NCBI GenBank assembly: GCA_946407325.1
Contig: CAMJNN010000024.1
Coordinates: 1-13,659, forward strand
Origin: an uncultured Prevotellaceae bacterium
Lineage (GTDB): Bacteria; Bacteroidota; Bacteroidia; Bacteroidales; Bacteroidaceae
DNA length: 13,659 nt
Direction of reading: 5' to 3'
This document shows, one piece after another, positions 8,067-13,659 of this stretch (the stretch's first letter is position 1; every line of letters starts with the position of its first letter). The notes below the pieces were generated by a model, which was given only the letters and a program-made list of their open reading frames with translations, was not told the DNA's origin and made no database searches. The translations under genes were made by a program, and so were the position numbers.

Positions 8067-8837
8067 ATGATTAGTGAATTAGCTTATATAGGAAAAGGTG
8101 CGAAGTTGGGTAAGAACGTTACCGTTGAACCTTTCGCATATATTGCCGATGATGTAGTGATTGGCGACGATTGCTACATCTACGCGCACGCAACAATATT
8201 AGACGGTACCCGCATGGGCAACCGTAACAAGATTCATCAAGGGGCTGTCTTAGGTACCGAACCTCAGGACCTGAAGTACAAGGGTGACAAGACAGAACTG
8301 ATCATAGGTGATGATAACGATATCCGTGAAAACGTAGTGATTGCACGTGCTACGAATGCCGGACATGCCACTTCCATTGGCAACAACTGTCACCTGATGG
8401 ATGGCGTACACATCTGTCATGGAGCTGTGCTGAAAGATTATGTGATGGTGGGCTTGAAGTCTATCATTGGTGGCAACTGTGTGATAGAAAGCTACAATGT
8501 GCTGAGTAATGCTGTTATTCTCTACGAGAATGTACACATTGGTAATTGGACACTCATCCTTTCAGGTACCCGTCTGCGTAAGGATGTACCTCCATATATC
8601 ATGGTAAAGGGCAACCCTGCCACTTATCATGGTGTGAACACCGTCATCTTGCAGAAGAACACATTCCAGCCAATGAATGATACGACACTGCGTCACGTTA
8701 TGAACGCCTACCTCATCTTGTACCACTCCAATATCAGTCCTCAGGATGCGGCCATCCGTATCAAGAGTGAGATTGAGAGTTGTCCGGAGGTAGAGAACAT
8801 TATCAACTTCATCACCAACTCGAAGCTGATTGTCTAA
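8067..8837 (+). CDS. lpxA: LpxA-like UDP-N-acetylglucosamine O-acyltransferase, divergent active site
   Basis: LpxA moves a 3-hydroxyacyl chain from acyl-ACP to UDP-GlcNAc, the first step of lipid A synthesis, in the cytoplasm. The 256 residues show the hexapeptide-repeat left-handed beta-helix (repeated I/V-G-D/N turns over residues 5-165) and a helical C-terminal domain. They align without gaps to E. coli LpxA from the catalytic region to residue 200. The catalytic His is kept (H118, equal to H125), as are H115 (H122) and the D-x-K pair D68/K70 (D74/K76). Several other positions differ: D126 is G119, H144 is N137, H160 is Y153, the acyl-chain ruler G173 is S166, and R204/R205 are Lys/Asn. 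The E. coli comparison is from memory. It is the last gene of the pump operon, 17 bases after the channel gene, and is not flanked by lpxD, lpxC or fabZ. It may be a second, specialised copy. Confidence 0.82.
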   Translation: MISELAYIGKGAKLGKNVTVEPFAYIADDVVIGDDCYIYAHATILDGTRMGNRNKIHQGAVLGTEPQDLKYKGDKTELIIGDDNDIRENVVIARATNAGHATSIGNNCHLMDGVHICHGAVLKDYVMVGLKSIIGGNCVIESYNVLSNAVILYENVHIGNWTLILSGTRLRKDVPPYIMVKGNPATYHGVNTVILQKNTFQPMNDTTLRHVMNAYLILYHSNISPQDAAIRIKSEIESCPEVENIINFITNSKLIV

Positions 8838-8843
8838 GAAAAG

Positions 8844-8868
8844 TAAACCCCGCCAAAAGCGGGGTTTA
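8844..8868. terminator. Rho-independent terminator of the efflux-lpxA operon
   Basis: A 10-bp perfect stem, TAAACCCCGC (8844-8853) and GCGGGGTTTA (8859-8868), has a five-base CAAAA loop and is followed by TTTGTTTTATT on the plus strand. It starts seven bases after the lpxA stop. The other strand also continues into a T-rich run (CTTTTCTT), so it can work in both directions. It is the first copy of the hairpin in the tandem repeat. Confidence 0.88.
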
Positions 8869-8874
8869 TTTGTT

Positions 8875-8916
8875 TTATTGTCTTATAACTACATCGACGA
8901 GAATGTCGGAATACAA
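8875..8916 (-). pseudogene. 13-codon fossil of a second FKBP-type lipoprotein C-terminus
   Basis: The minus strand reads L-Y-S-D-I-L-V-D-V-V-I-R-Q-stop, against L-C-F-D-I-L-V-D-E-V-I-R-Q-stop at the end of the intact gene. An in-frame TAA lies just upstream (8917-8919) where the hairpin begins, so nothing is translated from it as it stands. Of the codon differences, those for Leu, Asp and both Ile are silent, while Y/C, S/F and V/E change the residue. The mainly silent differences in the last ten codons suggest the copies diverged while both were still coding. Confidence 0.55.
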
Positions 8917-8917
8917 T

Positions 8918-8940
8918 TATCCCCGCCAGCGGCGGGGATA
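8918..8940. terminator. Second hairpin terminator, between convergent operons
   Basis: TATCCCCGCC (8918-8927) and GGCGGGGATA (8931-8940) form a perfect 10-bp stem with a three-base AGC loop. It lies six bases beyond the stop of the FKBP-type gene and should end the glyS operon on the minus strand, although the run after it there (ATTGTATTCC) is only partly T-rich. On the plus strand it is followed by TATTCTTTATT and backs up the first terminator. Confidence 0.78.
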
Positions 8941-8946
8941 TATTCT

Positions 8947-9591
8947 TTATTGTCTGATAACTTCATCGACGAGGATATCGAAACAAAGCATCGAATACCC
9001 TATGATGTTGCCACTGCCATTCTTTCCATAGGCACTCTGATAAGGAATGAACACCATCCAACGTTCCTTCTCACGCATAAACTGTAAGGCGGTTTTCCAT
9101 CCCTGTATGATATTACCGCTGATAGTGAACGTAGAAGGTGTATTAAACAGAGTGGGCAAATTATCGTTGCCGTCAAGAGTCCTGTTGTCAATGGCCGAGT
9201 AACCAGTAAAATTACCATCGAAACGAGCACCCGTGATGTCGGTACCATAATAATATACCGAAGCCGCATCCGTAAAATATGCTCGGATACCGTCAGTATT
9301 CGACAACAGTTTCTTCACATAGATATATTGCAACTGGTAGTTGGTACTGGTATTGGTCTCGATGGCGTAATAAGTACCTATTTGCATGGCGTCAGCCTCA
9401 GCAGCCGTAGCCACTACCTTGCCCGCAGCCAAGTCACTGATAGAGTCAACAAACAACTTGTTTTTTTCTTCCCAGTTGTCATATACGCTCGGCTCCTTGA
9501 CTTCCTCACAGGCAATGATGGCACCCACCACAAAAACCAGTAGCAGCATATGTGCCACCGCACGGAATATGTGTCTTGTGTTAATATTCAT
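8947..9591 (-). CDS. FKBP-type peptidyl-prolyl cis-trans isomerase lipoprotein
   Basis: This is probably an envelope-anchored prolyl isomerase that helps secreted or outer-membrane proteins fold. The 214-residue protein has a lipoprotein signal ending in I-I-A-C (C28). Residues about 108-212 form a divergent FKBP domain. The positions that line the FKBP12 pocket can be matched: Y114 (Y26), F124-D125 (F36-D37), F155 (F46), I161-I162 (V55-I56), W165 in I-I-Q-G-W (W59), Y188 in A-Y-G (Y82) and F204 (F99). The pocket looks intact and activity is plausible. The segment 29-107 has no recognised domain and may aid dimerisation. The ATG is three bases after the glyS stop, so the two genes are almost certainly co-transcribed. 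A fossil of a second such C-terminus lies just downstream. Confidence 0.82.
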   Translation of the reverse strand: MNINTRHIFRAVAHMLLLVFVVGAIIACEEVKEPSVYDNWEEKNKLFVDSISDLAAGKVVATAAEADAMQIGTYYAIETNTSTNYQLQYIYVKKLLSNTDGIRAYFTDAASVYYYGTDITGARFDGNFTGYSAIDNRTLDGNDNLPTLFNTPSTFTISGNIIQGWKTALQFMREKERWMVFIPYQSAYGKNGSGNIIGYSMLCFDILVDEVIRQ

Positions 9592-9594
9592 AGA

Positions 9595-11136
9595 TTATTG
9601 TAATTTCTTCAACAAACTGGTGATGCTCACGCGGTCGGCAATGATGTTGTTCAGTTCACTGATGGCCACACGTTCCTGCTGCATGGTATCACGATTACGC
9701 AGGGTTACACAATTGTCGTTCAACGTGTCGTGGTCAACGGTTACGCAGTAAGGAGTACCCACAGCATCCTGACGGCGGTAGCGCTTACCGATACTATCCT
9801 TCTCGTCGTAGATGGTGTTGAAGTGGAACTTCAGGTCGTTCACAATCTCGCGTGCCTTCTCAGGCAGACCATCCTTCTTCACCAATGGCAACACAGCCAA
9901 CTTCACAGGAGCCAAAGCAGCAGGCAACTTCAGTACCACGCGGGTCTCACCGTTCTCCAACTGTTCCTCGGTATAAGCCGCGCTCATCACGCTCAAGAAC
10001 ATACGGTCAACACCAATACTGGTCTCGATCACAAACGGAGTATAGCTCTCGTTGGTCTCCGGATCGAAATACTTGATGCTCTTGCCAGAATACTTCTCGT
10101 GCTGACTGAGGTCGAAGTTGGTACGAGAGTGAATACCCTCCACCTCCTTGAAACCAAACGGCATGAGGAATTCTACGTCAGTAGCAGCGTTGGCATAATG
10201 AGCCAGCTTCTCATGGTCGTGGAAACGATAGTGATCAGCACCAAAGCCCAGTGCCTGATGCCACTTCATACGGGTTTCCTTCCACTTGCTGAACCACTCC
10301 ATCTCAGTGCCAGGACGTACGAAGAACTGCATCTCCATCTGCTCAAACTCCCTCATACGGAAGATGAACTGACGAGCCACAATTTCGTTGCGGAAAGCCT
10401 TACCTATTTGAGCGATACCGAAAGGCACCTTCATACGGCCAGTCTTCTGCACGTTCAGGTAATTCACGAAGATACCCTGAGCCGTCTCTGGACGCAGATA
10501 TACTTTCATGGCACCATCAGCAGTAGAACCCATCTCGGTCGAGAACATCAGGTTGAACTGTCGAACCTCTGTCCAGTTTCTCGTACCGCTGATAGGACAA
10601 ACAATCTCTTCATCCAGGATAATCTGACGCAACTCATCCAGGTCCATAGCATTCATGGCTGCACTGTAGCGGGCATGCAAAGCATCACGCTTCTCTTGCA
10701 GTTCCAACACCTTCGGACTGGTGGCACGATATTTTGCCTCATCAAAGTCTTCCTTGAATCGCTTGGCAGCCTTAGCTACCTCTTTTTCAATCTTATCATC
10801 ATATTTGGCTATTTCATCCTCAATCAGCACATCGGCACGATAGCGCTTCTTGGAGTCACGGTTATCAATCAATGGGTCGTTAAATGCGTCGACGTGTCCG
10901 CTGGCTTTCCATATGGTTGGATGCATAAAGATAGCTGAGTCGATACCCACGATATTGTCGTGCAACAGTACCATGCTCTGCCACCAATATTGTTTGATAT
11001 TGTTTTTCAGTTCTACACCATTCTGACCATAGTCGTACACTGCAGCCAGGCCGTCATAAATATCACTGCTGGGGAAAACAAAGCCATATTCCTTGCAATG
11101 TGCAACAATCTTTTTGAAAACATCTTCTTGTGCCAT
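9595..11136 (-). CDS. glyS: Glycine--tRNA ligase, single-chain (alpha2) class II type
   Basis: This enzyme charges tRNA-Gly with glycine using ATP in the cytoplasm. It is the homodimeric, eukaryote/archaea-like form (513 residues), not the alpha2beta2 GlyQ/GlyS form of E. coli. Visible signatures are the N-terminal catalytic region with S-G-H-V-D-A-F-N-D-P at 79-88; the L-R-P-E-T-A-Q-G motif at 214-221; class II motif 2 at about 249-266 (R-N-E-I followed by R-M-R-E-F-E-Q); and motif 3 at 371-378 (E-T-S-I-G-V-D-R). An anticodon-binding domain covers about 410-505. A Lys/Glu-rich helical insertion lies at 108-175. The ATG at 11136 is chosen over a TTG three codons upstream because the ATG gives the usual M-A-Q-E-D start and fits the promoter distance. 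It is the first gene of a two-gene operon. Confidence 0.95.
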   Translation of the reverse strand: MAQEDVFKKIVAHCKEYGFVFPSSDIYDGLAAVYDYGQNGVELKNNIKQYWWQSMVLLHDNIVGIDSAIFMHPTIWKASGHVDAFNDPLIDNRDSKKRYRADVLIEDEIAKYDDKIEKEVAKAAKRFKEDFDEAKYRATSPKVLELQEKRDALHARYSAAMNAMDLDELRQIILDEEIVCPISGTRNWTEVRQFNLMFSTEMGSTADGAMKVYLRPETAQGIFVNYLNVQKTGRMKVPFGIAQIGKAFRNEIVARQFIFRMREFEQMEMQFFVRPGTEMEWFSKWKETRMKWHQALGFGADHYRFHDHEKLAHYANAATDVEFLMPFGFKEVEGIHSRTNFDLSQHEKYSGKSIKYFDPETNESYTPFVIETSIGVDRMFLSVMSAAYTEEQLENGETRVVLKLPAALAPVKLAVLPLVKKDGLPEKAREIVNDLKFHFNTIYDEKDSIGKRYRRQDAVGTPYCVTVDHDTLNDNCVTLRNRDTMQQERVAISELNNIIADRVSITSLLKKLQ

Positions 11137-11173
11137 ATCCTTCAATTTTTACACATAATTCATAAAATTGCCA

Positions 11174-11181
11174 CAAAGATA
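11174..11181 (-). promoter_or_regulatory. Putative promoter -7 element for glyS
   Basis: The minus strand reads TATCTTTG, a perfect TAnnTTTG. Transcription would start near 11167, leaving about 30 nucleotides before the ATG at 11136. No TTG is found at the expected -33 distance. It lies 34 bases from the opposite-strand -7 element of parC, so the two promoters are back to back. Confidence 0.6.
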
Positions 11182-11215
11182 CTGCTTTCCGTTCAAATAA
11201 TTCTACAATTTTCTG

Positions 11216-11223
11216 TATATTTG
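11216..11223 (+). promoter_or_regulatory. Putative promoter -7 element for parC
   Basis: TATATTTG is a perfect TAnnTTTG, 20 bases before the parC ATG, so the leader would be only about 14 nucleotides. A clear -33 TTG is absent at 19-20 bases upstream. Confidence 0.6.
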
Positions 11224-11243
11224 CACAAATTTAGAACTATTTT

Positions 11244-13659
11244 ATGAGTAAAGACACTGACAAGCCCATCGATGACTTCGCAACAGACGAAGCTACAGGG
11301 CACTCTGACTACAAACCTACCGACACTCATGATGCCAATGCCAAGCATCAATTGAGCGGCATGTATGAGAACTGGTTCCTCGATTATGCATCGTATGTTA
11401 TCCTCGAGCGAGCCGTACCTCATATCATCGACGGCCTCAAGCCAGTACAACGTCGTATCCTGCACACCATGTGGCGTATGGAAGACGGACGCTACAACAA
11501 GGTAGCAGGTATTGTGGGCGAAACCATGAAATTTCACCCCCATGGCGACGCGTCTATCGGCGATGCCCTGGTGCAGTTAGGACAGAAGGAAATGCTGATT
11601 GACACGCAGGGTAACTGGGGTAACATCCTTACGGGCGATGGAGCAGCTGCTCCCCGATATATTGAAGCTCGCCTCACCAGCTTTGCTAAAGAAGTAGTGT
11701 TCAACCCCAAAACCACTGAATGGCAGTTCTCCTACGATGGCCGTAACGAAGAGCCGGTGAACCTGCCAGTCAAGTTCCCACTGCTGCTGGCGCAGGGTGT
11801 AGAAGGCATTGCCGTAGGCTTGTCATCCAAGATTCTGCCACATAACTTCAATGAGATATGCGATGCAGCCGTAAGCTACCTGCACGATGAAGACTTCAAA
11901 CTCTACCCTGACTTCCAAACGGGTGGTGCCATCGAGGTGTCGAAATACAACGACGGCGAGCGTGGTGGCAGTGTGCGTGTACGTGCAAAGATAGAAAAAG
12001 TAGATAACCACACCCTAGCTATCCGCGAACTGCCTTTCGGTCGTACGGTGGCCAATGTGTGCGATTCTATCGTGAAGGCCAACGACAAAGGGAAGATCAA
12101 GGTGAAGCAGGTGGAAGATCTTACCTCTGCCAACGTAGAGATATTGGTACACCTGCAGAGTGGTGTATCGTCCGACAAGACCATTGATGCACTCTATGCC
12201 TTTACCGACTGCGAAATCAATATCTCCCCCAACTGCTGCGTCATCGACGAGCGCAAACCACAATTCCTTACCGTCAGCGATGTACTGCGTCGTTCGGTTG
12301 ACAACACGAAGGAACTGTTACGCAGGGAATTGGAAATCAAGAAGGGCGAAATCCTCGAACAGTTGCATTTTGCTTCATTAGAAAAGATCTTCATCGAAGA
12401 GCGTATCTATAAAGACAAGAAATTTGAGGAGGCACAAAGCATCGATGCTGCCTGCGAACATATTGACGACCGTCTCACGCCGTTCTATCCATATATGGTG
12501 CGTGAAGTGACCAAGGAGGATATTCTGAAACTCTTGGAGATCAAGATGGGACGCATCCTGAAGTTCAACTCCGACAAGGCAGAAGAGGCCATTGTGAAGA
12601 TGAAGGCCGACATTGAGGAGATAGACAAACTGCTGGCCAACCTAGTGGAATATACCGCTAACTGGTTCCTCAAACTGAAGAAGAAATATGGTGCACAGTT
12701 CCCTCGCCGTACGGAGGTACGCAACTTCGATGTTATTGACTCGGCACGAGTCATCGAGGCTACCGAGAAACTGTATGTCAACCGTGAAGAAGGTTTCATC
12801 GGCTATGGCTCACAAATGAAGAAGGACGAGTTTGTATGCAACTGCTCTAACCTTGACGATGTGATTGTGTTCTTCCGCGACGGACGCTATGTGGTGACCT
12901 CTGTGGCCGATAAGAAGTTCATCGGCAAGGACATCTACTACATTGCCCTCTTCAACAAGAACGACAAACGCACCATCTACAATGTGGTGTATCGTGATGG
13001 CAAAAATGGTTGGAACTTCATCAAACGCTTTGCTATAACAGCGGTGGTACATGACCGTGAATATACCATCACCCAAGGCAAGGAGGGTTCCCGTATGTTG
13101 TATTTCACTGCCAACCCCAACGGTGAGGCAGAAACCATCAAGGTGACACTCAAGCCCACCCCACGTTTGAAGAACCTGGTAATCGACCAAGACTTTAGTC
13201 AGATTCTCATCAAGGGTCGTCAGGCGATGGGTAACATCCTTACCAAATTCCCCATCCACCGCATCACCCTCAAGGCGCATGGTGTCTCTACATTAGGTGG
13301 CCGTGAGGTATGGTTCGACGAGGATGTGCGTCGCCTCAACTACGACGGTCATGGCAAGCATCTGGGCGAGTTCCTGGATGGAGAGCTGATTCTCGTGGTG
13401 TTGGAGAACGGTGATTTCTATACTACCGACTTCGACACCAATAATCATTACGATGACAATATCCGAGTAATCGAGAAGTTCGACCCTCACAAGGTATGGA
13501 CGGTCGTGCTGTATGATGAGTCACAGAAGGGATTCCCTTACGTGAAACGCTTCAACTTCGAGGCAACCAACCGTAAGCAGAACTACTTGGGCGACAATCC
13601 CGGGAACCGTCTGCTGCTGCTCAGCGACCAGTACTACGCTCGCTTCCTGGTAACCTTCG
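11244..13659 (+). CDS. parC: DNA topoisomerase IV subunit A (ParC), C-terminus cut by window edge
   Basis: ParC with ParE unlinks sister chromosomes by passing one DNA duplex through another. The first 805 residues are visible and the frame is open at the right edge. An acidic, low-conservation tail of about 35 residues precedes the breakage-reunion domain (about 38-500). The Arg-Tyr catalytic pair is R138-Y139 in A-A-A-P-R-Y-I-E. The winged-helix H-P-H-G-D motif ends at D102. A coiled coil with a Leu/Lys-rich stretch covers about 425-480, and a C-terminal beta-propeller-like region follows. The visible part has no GyrA box (Q-R-R-G-G-x-G), which favours ParC over GyrA. At the quinolone-contact positions, E. 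coli S80 and E84 are A103 and D107. The ATG at 11244 follows a -7 element by 20 bases. It is divergent from glyS. Confidence 0.9.
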   Translation, partial: MSKDTDKPIDDFATDEATGHSDYKPTDTHDANAKHQLSGMYENWFLDYASYVILERAVPHIIDGLKPVQRRILHTMWRMEDGRYNKVAGIVGETMKFHPHGDASIGDALVQLGQKEMLIDTQGNWGNILTGDGAAAPRYIEARLTSFAKEVVFNPKTTEWQFSYDGRNEEPVNLPVKFPLLLAQGVEGIAVGLSSKILPHNFNEICDAAVSYLHDEDFKLYPDFQTGGAIEVSKYNDGERGGSVRVRAKIEKVDNHTLAIRELPFGRTVANVCDSIVKANDKGKIKVKQVEDLTSANVEILVHLQSGVSSDKTIDALYAFTDCEINISPNCCVIDERKPQFLTVSDVLRRSVDNTKELLRRELEIKKGEILEQLHFASLEKIFIEERIYKDKKFEEAQSIDAACEHIDDRLTPFYPYMVREVTKEDILKLLEIKMGRILKFNSDKAEEAIVKMKADIEEIDKLLANLVEYTANWFLKLKKKYGAQFPRRTEVRNFDVIDSARVIEATEKLYVNREEGFIGYGSQMKKDEFVCNCSNLDDVIVFFRDGRYVVTSVADKKFIGKDIYYIALFNKNDKRTIYNVVYRDGKNGWNFIKRFAITAVVHDREYTITQGKEGSRMLYFTANPNGEAETIKVTLKPTPRLKNLVIDQDFSQILIKGRQAMGNILTKFPIHRITLKAHGVSTLGGREVWFDEDVRRLNYDGHGKHLGEFLDGELILVVLENGDFYTTDFDTNNHYDDNIRVIEKFDPHKVWTVVLYDESQKGFPYVKRFNFEATNRKQNYLGDNPGNRLLLLSDQYYARFLVTF

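Larger units (their letters stand above)
8848..8993. repeat. Imperfect ~73-bp tandem repeat containing terminator and 3' end of the FKBP gene
   Basis: Unit A (8848-8920) and unit B (8921-about 8993) both begin CCCCGCC-n5-CGGGG. They continue through TTTATTGTCT-n-ATAACT-n-CATCGACGAG-n-AT-n-TCG with few mismatches and one single-base indel, then lose similarity. In unit B the part after the hairpin is the coding end of the FKBP-type lipoprotein gene. In unit A it is not attached to a gene. Confidence 0.75.

Noticed and set aside
8780..9087. Two short plus-strand frames crossing the terminators
   Set aside because: They run through both hairpins and the end of the opposite gene, and their similar stretches come from the tandem repeat, not from a protein.
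9730..10938. 402-residue open frame on the plus strand opposite glyS
   Set aside because: Same pattern: the composition is odd, no motif is present, and the opposite strand encodes all class II synthetase motifs.
11137..11145. TTG start for glyS, adding three residues
   Set aside because: The ATG at 11136 gives the normal N-terminus; the TTG lies in the short leader.
11244..13659. Assignment as GyrA
   Set aside because: The visible part has no GyrA box, and the H-G-D-A-S-I-G-D-A-L-V motif and N-terminal tail fit Bacteroidetes ParC better.

Overview
The window looks like a chromosomal stretch of a gut- or oral-type member of the Bacteroidales, most likely Prevotellaceae (Prevotella/Segatella-like). 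The evidence is perfect TAnnTTTG promoter -7 elements, AT-rich leaders mostly without Shine-Dalgarno sequences, several lipoproteins with short Cys lipoboxes, a single-chain alpha2-type glycyl-tRNA synthetase and a ParC of the Bacteroidetes type. No phage, IS element, CRISPR array, tRNA or rRNA was seen. The genus is an inference from memory of related proteins, not from a search.

Layout. (1) 1-1934, minus strand: the N-terminal 644 residues of a large Ig-like (SbsA/Big_5-type) surface lipoprotein, running off the left edge. (2) 1935-2138: a divergent control region with a promoter on each strand and two perfect palindromes. (3) 2139-8837, plus strand: a four-gene operon encoding a complete tripartite RND efflux pump (lipoprotein adaptor, AcrB-like inner-membrane permease, OprM-like outer-membrane lipoprotein) followed 17 bases later by an LpxA-like acyltransferase. 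(4) 8838-8946: two strong hairpin terminators lying in an imperfect ~73-bp tandem repeat, which also carries a 13-codon fossil of the C-terminus of the next gene. (5) 8947-11136, minus strand: glyS followed after 3 bases by an FKBP-type prolyl isomerase lipoprotein. (6) 11137-11243: divergent glyS/parC promoters. (7) 11244-13659, plus strand: the first 805 residues of topoisomerase IV subunit A, running off the right edge.

How the genes fit together. Regions 1-4 are about the cell envelope: the pump exports toxic compounds across both membranes, and the LpxA-like enzyme, which belongs to the first acylation step of lipid A synthesis, is in the same transcription unit. That links efflux with outer-membrane composition, although the enzyme differs from E. 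coli LpxA at several active-site positions and its substrate is uncertain. Regions 5-7 are housekeeping genes (translation, envelope protein folding, chromosome decatenation).

Most of the window is ordinary. The observations most worth a second look are the duplicated terminator with its gene fossil, the pump-linked divergent LpxA, and the palindromes at the pump promoter.
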